A stretch of DNA of 64,000 bases from Bdellovibrio sp047344985. Its GTDB lineage: Bacteria; Bdellovibrionota; Bdellovibrionia; Bdellovibrionales; Bdellovibrionaceae. The stretch covers positions 248,001-312,000 of the forward strand of contig NZ_CP178861.1 of NCBI RefSeq assembly GCF_047344985.1, in the 5' to 3' direction. The notes beneath the pieces were generated by a model. That model was not told the origin of the DNA, made no database searches, and saw only the letters and a program-made list of their open reading frames with translations. Both the position numbers and the translations under genes were made by a program. This document shows positions 34,659-43,298 of this stretch, piece after piece. Within the stretch, counting starts at the first letter, position 1, and every line of letters begins with the position of its first letter.

Positions 34659-35546
34659 CCCGCTCGCAAATCGATAAAACTCTTGAGCGGACGGCGAAAG
34701 GCCTCCTGAAGGCAAAGCCCAACGAAACATTCGAATCATTTTTAAGTCGGGCAATGGTACCGTGGTGATTTTCCCCAAAGCCATTTCATTTTGTACGGAG
34801 ATGCGAGATAAAAATGAAACGCCCAATTCTGCAGCGACGGCCGATTTAATAGCGCCGGCGCTTCCCATCTCAATCACTTCTTTAAAGTTTTTAATAGATA
34901 TATTTCTTTTTTTAAATTCTCTTTCAATGATAGAACGTGTGCCGGAGCCCGGCTCACGCATCAGCAAAGGATAATTCAAAATATCAGACGTTTTGCGAAT
35001 GCTGGCTACCCACGCTGAAGGAACGACTAAAACCAGTTCATCTTCAAGAAAAGGTTCCAAGTGAACAGAGGCCGCTCTGGCATGTCCTTCCACCAGCCCC
35101 AGGGGGGCATGTTCTTCACGGACGAGATCTAAAACTTCTTCCGTGTTTTGAACCTTCAAGGAAACTTGAACTAGAGGATAACGCTTTTTAAAATCAGAAA
35201 GCAGAGAAGGCAAAACATAATCCGCAATTGTTGTGCTTGCGGCGATCATCAACTTTCCTTTAGGCTCGTGTCCGCCTTCAATATCGTGAACGGCGTTGTT
35301 AATCAGAGAAAAAATTTGTTTTGCTTTGTCGTGAAACTTTTGTCCCTTTGCCGTCAATTCCACGCCTTTTACAGAGCGTTTAAAAAGCTGAACCCCCAGA
35401 GCCTCCTCAAGCTGACGAATGTGCGAGGTCACGGACGGTTGTGAAATATGAAGGCTCTTGGCAGCAGCGGAAACTCGTCCCGCTTCTGCAACAGCGAGAA
35501 AGGTGGAAAGAAGCTCAGGATTAAAACGGAAATCATAGTTATTCAT
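34641..35546 (-). CDS. LysR-family transcriptional regulator
   Basis: A 301-residue LTTR. The N-terminal winged HTH is LSTFLAVAEAGRVSAAAKSLHISQPSVTSHIRQLEEALG. The effector domain follows, with MREPGSGTRSIIE near residue 190. It resembles the CysB-like regulators found next to yeiH genes. It is divergent from yeiH, and a perfect 19-base palindrome lies just in front of its own start codon, so it most likely controls that transporter and itself. The effector is unknown. Confidence 0.9.
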   Translation of the reverse strand: MNNYDFRFNPELLSTFLAVAEAGRVSAAAKSLHISQPSVTSHIRQLEEALGVQLFKRSVKGVELTAKGQKFHDKAKQIFSLINNAVHDIEGGHEPKGKLMIAASTTIADYVLPSLLSDFKKRYPLVQVSLKVQNTEEVLDLVREEHAPLGLVEGHARAASVHLEPFLEDELVLVVPSAWVASIRKTSDILNYPLLMREPGSGTRSIIEREFKKRNISIKNFKEVIEMGSAGAIKSAVAAELGVSFLSRISVQNEMALGKITTVPLPDLKMIRMFRWALPSGGLSPSAQEFYRFASGLQTRS

Positions 35547-35558
35547 GATGAAGAAATA

Positions 35559-35577
35559 ATATCAGAAATTCTGATAT
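35559..35577. promoter_or_regulatory. Palindromic LysR-type operator
   Basis: ATATCAGAA-A-TTCTGATAT, perfect nine-base arms around one base, 13 bases upstream of the lysR start and about 70 bases before yeiH. It contains the T-N11-A spacing of LysR boxes. Confidence 0.65.
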
Positions 35578-35646
35578 GATATAAGGTAATAATATTAGTA
35601 TTTATGATGATTGTGAGGGAATATCTAAGCAAGCAAAGAGGTTTAT

Positions 35647-36585
35647 ATGCTCGCTCAAATACTTATTCCCGCTGTCGCTCTTTTGTGCCTGGCCCCATTT
35701 GTTTCTTCCGGGGTTGCGCTTTTAGCCGGTGTTGTTCTGGCGATGTGGCTCGGAAATCCTTACCTTGATAAAACACGTAAAATCACTCACTCCCTTTTAG
35801 GTCTGTCTGTTATGGGGATGGGAGCCGGGATGAATCTTGAAGTCATCGGTAAAGTGGGCTTGCAAGGAGTTGGCTATACCGTTGCAGGAATTTCATTGGC
35901 TCTTGGTATGGGCGTTGTTTTAGGAAAGCTCTATAAAACAGAAAAAGACACCTCCGTTTTGATTACCGTTGGAACAGCCATTTGCGGAGGCAGTGCCATC
36001 GCTGCCGTGGCTCCTGTTATTAAAGCAAAACATCATGAAGTGTCTGTAGCATTAGGAACTGTTTTCATGTTGAATGCATTGGCGCTGTTTATTTTTCCTC
36101 CGCTTGGGCATTTCTTTGATTTGTCTCAGACGCAGTTTGGTCTGTGGAGTGCTCTTGCTATTCATGACACAAGTTCTGTCGTGGGAGCGTCGATGCAGTA
36201 TGGGGCTGAGGCTCTGCAAGTTGGCACAACGGTGAAACTGGCGCGCGCTTTGTGGATCGTTCCTGTGGCGTTTTTTGTTGGCTATCTTTATTCCAAACAA
36301 AACGATGCAGGTCCTCGTCAAAAAGGGAAGAAGCCTTGGTTCATTTTGGGCTTTTTAATTGCCGCGGCTCTTGTAACTTGGATTCCAAGCTTGCAACCTG
36401 TAGGACATGTCGTGAATGAAGTCGCAAAAAGAATGCTGGTGTTAACTTTGTTTCTAATTGGGTTAAGCTTAACTCGCAATACTGTCCGCAGTGTTGGAGT
36501 AAAACCTTTTCTTCAAGGTGTTTCACTTTGGATTGTGGTTGCAAGTGGAACTCTAGGCGCTATTCTTTTAGGATGGATTCATTAA
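35647..36585 (+). CDS. YeiH/UPF0324 family membrane transporter
   Basis: Integral membrane protein of 312 residues with about ten helices. The family signature LLGLSVMGMGAGMNLEVIGKVG near residue 50 and the GTAICGGSAIAAVAPVIKAK segment near 110 are clear. The members next to CysB/YeiE-like LysR genes have been proposed to export sulfur oxyanions. Function is not proven. The AcfC-like binding protein gene follows by 11 bases and may be co-transcribed. Confidence 0.88.
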   Translation: MLAQILIPAVALLCLAPFVSSGVALLAGVVLAMWLGNPYLDKTRKITHSLLGLSVMGMGAGMNLEVIGKVGLQGVGYTVAGISLALGMGVVLGKLYKTEKDTSVLITVGTAICGGSAIAAVAPVIKAKHHEVSVALGTVFMLNALALFIFPPLGHFFDLSQTQFGLWSALAIHDTSSVVGASMQYGAEALQVGTTVKLARALWIVPVAFFVGYLYSKQNDAGPRQKGKKPWFILGFLIAAALVTWIPSLQPVGHVVNEVAKRMLVLTLFLIGLSLTRNTVRSVGVKPFLQGVSLWIVVASGTLGAILLGWIH

Positions 36586-36596
36586 AGGATTTAAAA

Positions 36597-37331
36597 ATGT
36601 TTAAAGTTCTTTTGTTTTCAGTTTTGACTTCACTCACTGCTCAAGCAGAAACAACTCTTCAAGTGTTTGGTCCTGGCGGTCCGGCTCCGGCAATGAAAGC
36701 TTGTGCCGCCGCTTTTGAAAAAGAAAAAGGAATCAAAGTCAACGTGACAGCAGGTCCTCTAGAGAAATGGTTGGGACAGGCTGAAACTGCGGATGTGTTT
36801 TATTCAGGCTCTGAAAATATGATGGACTCTTTTGCGGAGAAGATTTCCAATCTGGATGCACAAACAATAGAGACTCACTATTTAAGGCCCTCCGCTATTT
36901 TGGTTCGCCCTAAAAATCCCAAAAAGATTCACGGCATCAAGGACCTGGTTGAAAAACCTTTGAAGGTCATAGTTGTCAATGGTGCGGGACAAGTGGGCAT
37001 GTGGGAAGATATTGTTGGCGGACTTAAAAGTGCCAAAGCTTTAAATAAATTCCGCGCGAATATTGTTTTTGCCGCCAAGAATACCGGGGATGCGGAAATG
37101 AAATGGAAGGAAGATCCGTCCATTGATGCTTGGCTCGTGTTTAATATCTGGGGAACCCGCAATTTGGAGATTGCAGAGATTATTCCTACAGAGAAAAATC
37201 TGACAATCTATCGTTCTAGTGGAACGGCCCTTTCTAAATCGACAAAACGAAAAGAAGCCGCTTTGCAGTTTATTGGTTTTGTAAAATCCAAAGAGTGCCG
37301 CAAGTTTTTTGAAAAAGAAGGTTGGTTCTAA
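36597..37331 (+). CDS. AcfC-like periplasmic substrate-binding protein
   Basis: About 244 residues from ATG 36597, which starts a signal peptide (MFKVLLFSVLTSLTAQA). The mature start TLQVFGPGGPAPAMKACAAAFEKEKG and the GVWEDIVGG-like segment (GMWEDIVGG) resemble V. cholerae accessory colonisation factor AcfC, a ModA/sulfate-binding-protein relative. No ABC permease follows, so it may act as a free scavenger or sensor of an oxyanion. Co-location with yeiH and lysR suggests a sulfur-related ligand, which is inference. An upstream in-frame extension into yeiH is rejected because it would remove the signal peptide from the N-terminus. Confidence 0.75.
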   Translation: MFKVLLFSVLTSLTAQAETTLQVFGPGGPAPAMKACAAAFEKEKGIKVNVTAGPLEKWLGQAETADVFYSGSENMMDSFAEKISNLDAQTIETHYLRPSAILVRPKNPKKIHGIKDLVEKPLKVIVVNGAGQVGMWEDIVGGLKSAKALNKFRANIVFAAKNTGDAEMKWKEDPSIDAWLVFNIWGTRNLEIAEIIPTEKNLTIYRSSGTALSKSTKRKEAALQFIGFVKSKECRKFFEKEGWF

Positions 37332-37337
37332 AAAAGC

Positions 37338-37904
37338 ATGGCATGGTGGACATGGGTAGCGCCTTTCGTTTTGGCGTTTGTCGCAAAAGTTTTGAGCTAC
37401 CATTTATTTTATTACGATGGATTTTTCTACGTCTATGGATCTTACGTCGTCTGTTTGCCGTTGTACTTTTTGTGGGGACCACGAGTTTTTCCAGGACAAC
37501 TTCTTGCGGAAGTTCTGACTTCGAATATCGTAGGCATTCGTGAACCTGATATCATCTTCTTGCATGGTCTTGCTAACGCCGTGAAACCACTTTTAGGTTA
37601 TTACCTTTTTATCTGGCTTGGCGGTTGGAAAAGAAAAGAAGCCATTGATCGTAATTTAATTTTTTTATTTGGGACGCTTTTAATTGCGACCTCCACTGCC
37701 AATTATGTTCTTGTCGGATTTCGTGTTGGCGTTGGTGATGTGACAGCAGGACAGTTGCTGCCACGAATTTTGAAGCAAACCTTGCGAGATTGTTTGTGGG
37801 GTTATTTCGTCAGCTATCAGGTTTTAAACTGGCTGGGACCGAAGCTTCGCCCTTACAATTTGTCTCGCTGGCCTCCGGATATCGCAAAAAATCCTTTAGA
37901 GTGA
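37338..37904 (+). CDS. Integral membrane protein of unknown family
   Basis: A 188-residue protein with about five hydrophobic helices. It includes an N-terminal KVLSYHLFYYDGFFYVYGSYV stretch, a polar FPGQLLAEVL motif and a C-terminal amphipathic tail rich in Pro/Trp. It starts six bases after the AcfC-like gene and is probably in the same transcript (lysR-divergent locus). It faintly resembles the N-terminal integral sensory MASE1 fold, but I cannot support that. Its stop overlaps the convergent TonB receptor gene by nine bases. Confidence 0.55.
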   Translation: MAWWTWVAPFVLAFVAKVLSYHLFYYDGFFYVYGSYVVCLPLYFLWGPRVFPGQLLAEVLTSNIVGIREPDIIFLHGLANAVKPLLGYYLFIWLGGWKRKEAIDRNLIFLFGTLLIATSTANYVLVGFRVGVGDVTAGQLLPRILKQTLRDCLWGYFVSYQVLNWLGPKLRPYNLSRWPPDIAKNPLE

Positions 37905-39968
37905 TGCACTCATACTGAGATAAACGTTGCGAGCTTCTCCGGGATACAAATAAATATGTCCGTACTGAGTTGGCGACTCTTTCCAGTAACGTTGATCAGT
38001 GACATTATCCACCGACAGGCGCCACAGCATTTTCATATCATCCCAAGTGTGAGCGTAAGAAGCCCCCAGATCCCAACGAGTCCACGCCGGAAGCATGATG
38101 CTATTGTCAGCAAGTACGGCGCGCTCTGATTCGTGAGACAAGCGGGTGTTTAAAGAAAGCCCTTTGATTTCAAGAACTTTATAACCTAACTGCAGACGAG
38201 CTGTTTGCTCTGGGACGTTGACCGGCTTTTTCCCGTTGAGATTTTTATCAAGAACACTGTCTTTGCGAACGGCTTCAAGTGTCATTAAGGAAGTATTTAT
38301 ATCCCATCGTTCCCACTGTGAAGAAATTTGCGCTTCAAGGCCTTTGTGCTCGGCTTCACCATCAATTTGATAGTTGGGTTTTTGATCGATAACTTGAGGA
38401 CGCGTGATTTGAAAGGCAGCGATGCTCCAGTTGAGTTCTTTGCCTCCACGAAGTCCCACTTCGAATTGCTTACTCACTACATCGGGAACAAATTCTCCGC
38501 GGTGGTCATAACCGTCTTTGTTGGGAGTGACATAAGACTCCAATCCCTGACCATAACTTGCATAGGCTAAAATATTTTCAAAGTTATAAGAAAGAGCTGC
38601 CCATGGCGTGGCAAAATTTTGTGTGTAAGAAAGAGCGCGTGATCCATCCGTCCGGAAACTTCCGCGGTTTAAGTTTGTGTAACGAAGGCCCAACCAACTT
38701 TTCCATTTTCCCCACTGAGAAGCATCAGACAAAAAGAGTTCATAATTGGAAGTATCGCGATTGGTATTTTCATCATTCAAAGTTGGATTCGCTGTGCCGA
38801 TGCCGGTGCCTTGGACATTGCCCGTCCCTGCATAATTGTAAGCTTGTTTTTGAAAGCGCTCGCGCATAGAGCTGCCCAATATTCCTACGGAAATTTGATG
38901 TTGAAAGGCACCCGTTACAACATCGCCTTGGAGAGCGGTTTTTGCCGCATAAGTTTTGCGACTTTCGTTTTCACTGCGATAATCATAAAGGTCATACGTT
39001 CCATCGGAGCAATAGCGATCATAGTTATCCTCGGCGCTACATCCGAAAGGATACGCCAAGCGGTCATTGGTGGAAAGATCTTGAGCACCCGCGATCACAG
39101 TCCAACTCCACGGAGCTGACAGATTTTTTGTGAATTTCATCGTGCCGGTGAGACCCTTAAACTCCACAGGTTTGGTCCAGGGTTGATTATTTAAATTCAA
39201 AGTTGGATCTGCCGGATTGGGGAGTTTGTTTCCTAAAAGACTGAATCCAGCTTGGCTTGGTTGAGATCTTTCAGACCATTCGATTTCTGCTTCAAAAAGG
39301 TTGTTATTGTCCAAACGCCAATCACCCGCTAACGCCACAAGAGTTCGTTGGCCGGAGGTCTTTTTAAGTTGTGGTTCCAGATTCTCGTGAGCGAGGTTGA
39401 CTCGATAACCAAATTTTTTATTTTCACTGCGTCCACCCACATCAGCAGCCGTTAACAAATTTCCGCGCTCACTGATTTCAGTATTTAGAACTCGAAGAGG
39501 TTTTTCCGTGGGTCGTTTTACGATATAGTTCACCATTCCTCCTGGTGAAGCAGCCCCAGCTTGAATGCCACTAAGCCCTTTTAAAATTTCAATGCGTTCT
39601 TTGTTATCAAGACCGATCGACGTTTCCGCACTGATAGGAAGACCTTCTCTTAAAAAGTTATAACGATTTTCAAGAGTGAAGCCGCGCACGGAAAGATAAT
39701 CCCAATATCCAGTGGCATTGTAGCTATTCGTGGTTGAAGCATCTATCAATGTGACATCGGAAAGACGGTGAAAACCGTTGTCTGCCATTTTATTTGAAGA
39801 AATAGAAACGGATGAAAGAGGAAGTTCTTTTTCGGGAGTGTCATTAAATCCAGAAACGTCCAGCGAGACAGGACCAGCGGGTTCTGTAATTCGAATCGTT
39901 GAAATTTCTGATTGTGCACTTGCAAACGAAGTGTGTAGCAAAAGAACAAGTAATAATTTTTTTCCCAT
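37896..39968 (-). CDS. TonB-dependent receptor under TPP riboswitch (probable thiamine-type uptake)
   Basis: Outer-membrane gated channel of 690 residues. A signal peptide (1-18) and a TonB-box-like ISTIRITE come first. The plug domain follows, with RGFTLENRYNFLREGLPISAE and ILKGLSGIQAGAASPGGMVNYIVKRP, then a barrel of about 22 strands ending YPGEARNVYLSMSASL. Motifs are of the ferrichrome/siderophore receptor type, but a TPP riboswitch in the leader argues that the ligand is thiamine or a precursor. The last residue is leucine rather than the usual aromatic. A weak hairpin can hide the ribosome site. The convergent membrane protein gene overlaps by nine bases. Confidence 0.9.
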   Translation of the reverse strand: MGKKLLLVLLLHTSFASAQSEISTIRITEPAGPVSLDVSGFNDTPEKELPLSSVSISSNKMADNGFHRLSDVTLIDASTTNSYNATGYWDYLSVRGFTLENRYNFLREGLPISAETSIGLDNKERIEILKGLSGIQAGAASPGGMVNYIVKRPTEKPLRVLNTEISERGNLLTAADVGGRSENKKFGYRVNLAHENLEPQLKKTSGQRTLVALAGDWRLDNNNLFEAEIEWSERSQPSQAGFSLLGNKLPNPADPTLNLNNQPWTKPVEFKGLTGTMKFTKNLSAPWSWTVIAGAQDLSTNDRLAYPFGCSAEDNYDRYCSDGTYDLYDYRSENESRKTYAAKTALQGDVVTGAFQHQISVGILGSSMRERFQKQAYNYAGTGNVQGTGIGTANPTLNDENTNRDTSNYELFLSDASQWGKWKSWLGLRYTNLNRGSFRTDGSRALSYTQNFATPWAALSYNFENILAYASYGQGLESYVTPNKDGYDHRGEFVPDVVSKQFEVGLRGGKELNWSIAAFQITRPQVIDQKPNYQIDGEAEHKGLEAQISSQWERWDINTSLMTLEAVRKDSVLDKNLNGKKPVNVPEQTARLQLGYKVLEIKGLSLNTRLSHESERAVLADNSIMLPAWTRWDLGASYAHTWDDMKMLWRLSVDNVTDQRYWKESPTQYGHIYLYPGEARNVYLSMSASL

Positions 39969-39973
39969 GGGTT

Positions 39974-39988
39974 CTCCTATGGCAGGAG
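39974..39988 (-). promoter_or_regulatory. Hairpin over the TonB receptor ribosome site
   Basis: On the minus strand CTCCT (plus 39984-39988) pairs with the ribosome site AGGAG (plus 39974-39978) across a 5-base loop. Two further pairs extend the stem. The ribosome site is five bases from the ATG at 39968. This is the probable expression platform of the TPP riboswitch: ligand binding upstream would favour this closed form. Confidence 0.6.
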
Positions 39989-40013
39989 GAAGTCATGGCA
40001 ACACCATTACTTG

Positions 40014-40090
40014 CTTCCCTGCGCGAGCATTATCTCTTTCAGGTTCAAAGGGTGTTTCTCAGCCATCAATTTCTTGATAGCACCCCTAGC
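40014..40090 (-). promoter_or_regulatory. TPP (THI-element) riboswitch
   Basis: Read on the minus strand the element carries the conserved THI-box blocks in order: GCTAGGGGTGCT, then GGCTGAGA, ACCCTTTGAACCTGA, GATAATGC and GCGCAGGGAAG. The terminal GCT/AGC helix closes the aptamer. These match the thiamine pyrophosphate riboswitch consensus. Downstream, 46 bases remain to the receptor start, enough for a translational expression platform. The only gene downstream on this strand is the TonB-dependent receptor. Confidence 0.93.
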
Positions 40091-40236
40091 TTTCAGGCAT
40101 GGGTTATGTGGCAAGTTTAAAGCCCAGTCAAATATTATTTCGGCCGAAGGTCTTTTGCCAGGAGGCAAGGGTTGGAGTTTTGCTTTTTTATCCAAGGGAG
40201 CGGACAATGGAAGTACAAAAAAGAGGAGTTGTTCTT

Positions 40237-40515
40237 ATGGAAATCCAAAGAATCCAGGACAAAAAGTTTAGCGCCCAGGTGGAAGGCGGTGAAGCCGTTC
40301 TTCTTTATCGTCGCGGTCCACAGAACTCCATGGATATTCTTGGAGTCGAAGTCCCGCCACCTGCTCGCGGAAAAAATGTTGCAGATCAGCTGATGCGCGA
40401 AGCTTTACGAAAAGCTAAGGAAGAGCATGTAAAAGTGATTGCAAGCTGTTCTTACGCCGAAAGCTGGTTTGATAGACATCCCGAGGAAGAAGACATCATC
40501 TTTCATAACGAATGA
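40237..40515 (+). CDS. YjdJ-like GNAT acetyltransferase
   Basis: Small N-acetyltransferase of 92 residues, with the reduced GNAT fold of the YjdJ family. It opens with IQRIQDKKFSAQVEGGEAVLLYRR. The acetyl-CoA loop follows in VPPPARGKNVADQLMREAL, and then VIASCSYAESWFDRHPEE. Two starts are possible: ATG 40237 after GAGGAG, used here because it matches the family N-terminus, and ATG 40207 after AGGGAG, which adds ten residues. The stop codon abuts the stop of the convergent Bcr/CflA gene. The target is unknown. Confidence 0.8.
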   Translation: MEIQRIQDKKFSAQVEGGEAVLLYRRGPQNSMDILGVEVPPPARGKNVADQLMREALRKAKEEHVKVIASCSYAESWFDRHPEEEDIIFHNE

Positions 40516-41763
40516 TTAATGCGCGATGATGCCGGTGTCTTCAGGGCCCACTTCTACTTTGTGGGAGATTTTTCGTGTTCCCCACACAAGTGTTCCTAAG
40601 GCTAAAAGTGAAGACACTGTGAAAATCGCTGCAATTGGTAAAAGCTGTTGAGCTTTTAAAATTCCAACGCTGACAGAAGCCAAAGCTCCGATTCCCATTT
40701 GTAAAAATCCGACAAGAGCAGAAGCGCTTCCGGCATTTTTCGCAAAAGGTGCTAAGGCCAAAGCCGCCGCATTGGGATTCGCAAGTCCTGCGCAAGAAAG
40801 ATAGCAGAACAAGATCCCAATGGTGCCGGCGATTCCATACCATCCACTCAAAGCTCCGGCAAAAAATGCAAAACCCATCAAAGTGAGTCCGCCCAAAGCC
40901 GCTAGCAAAACTTTTTCATTGCTGAATTTGCGAAGCAGAACAATGTTGAATTGACTGGCTCCAATAAATCCTGCCGCTAACAATGCAAAGATCCATCCGT
41001 AAACTTGCTCACTGACTTTAAAGATTTCCATGAAAATTGTCGGAGAGGCGGCAAGATAAACAAACAATCCCGAGAAAGCCAAGGCACCTGCCACAGAGTA
41101 CGTATAAAACTGTGGATCTTTAATAATTGAAAGATAATTTTTTAGAATAAGTCCGGGATGTAACGAATGGGATTTATCAGGTTCATATCCGTGAGGCAGA
41201 TAGAAAATCGAAATGCCCAACATTAAGGTACCAATCACCGTGAGTACGACAAAAACAGACTGCCATCCGAAGGCTGTTGCAAGATAACCACCAGCCGTAG
41301 GAGCCAGCAGGGGAGATACTCCCAGAATCAACATCAGCAACGAAAAAACTTTGGCACTTTCTTTAGGTGAAAAGAAATCTCGCACCATGGCCATCGCAGC
41401 AACATTGGCAGCGCAACCGCCAAGCGCTTGGATAAAGCGGAAGACAACAAGCGTATCTACAGAATGAGAAGTTAAGCAGCCGATCGTCGCCAAAATATAA
41501 ACGAGCAATCCGATATAAAGAGGTTTTTTGCGACCGAATCGGTCTAGCAGAGGTCCGTAGAAAAGTTGTCCGACAGCAAGGCCTACGAAATAACTTGAAA
41601 GAGATAAAGATACTTCAGCAACGCTCGTATGCAGGCTCTCTGCCATCTTCGGGAATGCCGGCAGATACATGTCGATGGAAAAAGGACTTAGAGCTGTGAG
41701 TGCTCCTAGAACTAGGATCAAAGAAAAATTGCTATGTTTAGTGGAATTCAAGAGGGACCTCAC
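40516..41763 (-). CDS. Bcr/CflA family drug efflux MFS transporter
   Basis: Twelve-helix proton-driven exporter of 415 residues. The family signature DMYLPAFPKMAESLH follows the first helix and the motif-A loop is GPLLDRFGRKKPLY. The start is uncertain. GTG 41763 has no clear ribosome site. TTG 41751, with GAGG upstream, would begin at residue 5 and is as likely. A nine-base dyad 16 bases upstream probably binds a regulator. Confidence 0.88.
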   Translation of the reverse strand: MRSLLNSTKHSNFSLILVLGALTALSPFSIDMYLPAFPKMAESLHTSVAEVSLSLSSYFVGLAVGQLFYGPLLDRFGRKKPLYIGLLVYILATIGCLTSHSVDTLVVFRFIQALGGCAANVAAMAMVRDFFSPKESAKVFSLLMLILGVSPLLAPTAGGYLATAFGWQSVFVVLTVIGTLMLGISIFYLPHGYEPDKSHSLHPGLILKNYLSIIKDPQFYTYSVAGALAFSGLFVYLAASPTIFMEIFKVSEQVYGWIFALLAAGFIGASQFNIVLLRKFSNEKVLLAALGGLTLMGFAFFAGALSGWYGIAGTIGILFCYLSCAGLANPNAAALALAPFAKNAGSASALVGFLQMGIGALASVSVGILKAQQLLPIAAIFTVSSLLALGTLVWGTRKISHKVEVGPEDTGIIAH

Positions 41764-41778
41764 GCCCGTGCGGTTTGA

Positions 41779-41807
41779 ATTAATGTAACTTTTATAGATA
41801 CATTAAT
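41779..41807. promoter_or_regulatory. Dyad upstream of the Bcr/CflA exporter
   Basis: ATTAATGTA (41779-41787) / TACATTAAT (41799-41807), perfect nine-base arms with an 11-base spacer. Arm length and spacing would suit a TetR- or MarR-type repressor. No such regulator gene is adjacent. Confidence 0.5.
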
Positions 41808-41954
41808 GATCAGTGTCAACGACTATTTTGGACTCTCGTCGGGATCGTTGGCTTTGCGAACAGAAAATAATCAATTTCTCGAATGAAAGAGGGCTAAAAT
41901 TTCGACAGTTTTTTCAACAGTAAAGCACGGTGATTTTCTGCCGATGCGGTACTT

Positions 41955-42680
41955 ATGAAAAACACCACATACAAAATCACAATTTTAATGGCTAGTTTAC
42001 TAATCACAAACACTGCGTGCTCCATGGCGCAAAGACCACCGACGACTTCGGATTCGTCTTCAAATTCTTCGACGGAAACTCCTCAACCACCAACAACGAC
42101 AACACCTCCTCCCTCGACATCTGTAGACCCTCTACGTGAAGTGATCCCCCTTTGGGAGAGCAAAACGTCCAAGGGAAAAGAGTGGACTGCTCATGTTGAT
42201 CGCGAGTTGGATAAGCTTGGACAAAATCTTTTGGACGTTATTCCGGCAGATGCGAGTTTGTTTTGTCCGAAATACAAAAATCTCTCTTATGCTCAACGCA
42301 AACAGTACTGGACGTTTTTGATTTCTTCGATGGTTCGTTTTGAAAGTAATTTCAACACCAATTCTTCGTACACAGAATCATTTACAGACAGCAGCGGCAA
42401 ACGCGTTGTCAGTCGAGGCCTTCTGCAAATCTCGATTGAAAGCGGCAATGCCTATGGTTGTGGATTTAAAACAGCGCAAGACCTTCATGATCCGTTAAAG
42501 AACTTAAGCTGTGGTGTCCGTATCTTAGACCGTTGGGTCGGTCGCGATGGACGTATTGCAGGTAAAGTGAGTGATGCTTGGAGAGGTGGGGCGCGTTATT
42601 GGTCTGTATTGCGTGCGGGCGATAAAACTTCTTATAAATCCATTGTGAGTTGGAGCCAAAATCTTTCAATTTGCAAGTAA
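41955..42680 (+). CDS. Lytic transglycosylase-like lipoprotein
   Basis: Lipoprotein of 241 residues (lipobox TNTAC near residue 22) with a Ser/Thr/Pro-rich linker of about 35 residues and then a goose-type lysozyme (SLT) domain. The catalytic glutamate is in SMVRFESNFNT, and the second motif RGLLQISIESGNAYGCG is well conserved. A cysteine pair (NAYGCGF and NLSCGVR) may stabilise it. It would cleave peptidoglycan in the periplasm. In a predator it could also work on prey wall, which is inference. It stands alone. Confidence 0.82.
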   Translation: MKNTTYKITILMASLLITNTACSMAQRPPTTSDSSSNSSTETPQPPTTTTPPPSTSVDPLREVIPLWESKTSKGKEWTAHVDRELDKLGQNLLDVIPADASLFCPKYKNLSYAQRKQYWTFLISSMVRFESNFNTNSSYTESFTDSSGKRVVSRGLLQISIESGNAYGCGFKTAQDLHDPLKNLSCGVRILDRWVGRDGRIAGKVSDAWRGGARYWSVLRAGDKTSYKSIVSWSQNLSICK

Positions 42681-42723
42681 ACCAAGAACAGGTATTGTTG
42701 ATCCATCTCTAAAGGAGTTTGCA

Positions 42724-43227
42724 ATGGCGAAAATCACACTTAAAGGAAATGCAGTCAATACATCGGGTCAACTTCCTGAAAAAGGCTCTGCAGCAAAAGA
42801 TTTTAAACTCGTGAAAAACGATTTGTCTGAAGTGACATTGTCTTCTTACGCGGGAAAGAAAAAAGTTCTTAATATTTTCCCAAGCGTTGATACAGGAACT
42901 TGTGCAGCCTCAGTAAGAAAATTCAATCAAGAAGCGGCAAAGCTTAACAACACTGTTGTTTTGAATATTTCTGCAGATCTTCCATTTGCGCAAGCTCGCT
43001 TCTGCGGTGCTGAAGGTATCAAGAACTGCGAAACGATTTCTTCTTTCAGAAGCTCCTTCGGCAAAGACTGGGGTTTGCAAATTGAAGATTCTCCTTTGGC
43101 GGGTCTTCTTTCCAGAGCCGTGGTTACACTTTCTGAAGACAATAAAGTTCTTTACTGTGAACAAGTGTCTGAAATCGTGAATGAACCAAACTACGAAGCC
43201 GCTTTGGCTTCTGTAGTTGGTAAATAG
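42724..43227 (+). CDS. tpx: Thiol peroxidase (2-Cys, Tpx)
   Basis: Peroxiredoxin of 167 residues reducing peroxides with thioredoxin. Peroxidatic C60 lies in DTGTCAASVRKFN and resolving C94 in ARFCGAEGIKN, the same spacing as E. coli Tpx (C61/C95). AAAGGAG precedes the ATG. A clear terminator follows. It adds to the OsmC genes and SodC as part of an oxidative-stress defence spread over the window. Confidence 0.95.
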   Translation: MAKITLKGNAVNTSGQLPEKGSAAKDFKLVKNDLSEVTLSSYAGKKKVLNIFPSVDTGTCAASVRKFNQEAAKLNNTVVLNISADLPFAQARFCGAEGIKNCETISSFRSSFGKDWGLQIEDSPLAGLLSRAVVTLSEDNKVLYCEQVSEIVNEPNYEAALASVVGK

Positions 43228-43239
43228 TTTTTCTTCATA

Positions 43240-43272
43240 AAAGACCAGGGCCTTTGCTCTGGTCTTTCTTTT
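43240..43272 (+). terminator. Intrinsic terminator after tpx
   Basis: Nine-base stem AAAGACCAG / CTGGTCTTT (43240-43248, 43259-43267) followed by CTTTTTCTTT. It lies 12 bases after the tpx stop. Confidence 0.8.
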
Positions 43273-43298
43273 TCTTTCTCAAATAAAATTTTCATCTT

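Noticed and set aside
36528..36596. Extension of the AcfC-like gene into yeiH
   Set aside because: It would bury the signal peptide and has no ribosome site.
40099..40236. N-terminal extension of the YjdJ-like acetyltransferase
   Set aside because: The added residues come from the antisense side of the riboswitch region and do not fit the family. A ribosome site marks the later ATG.
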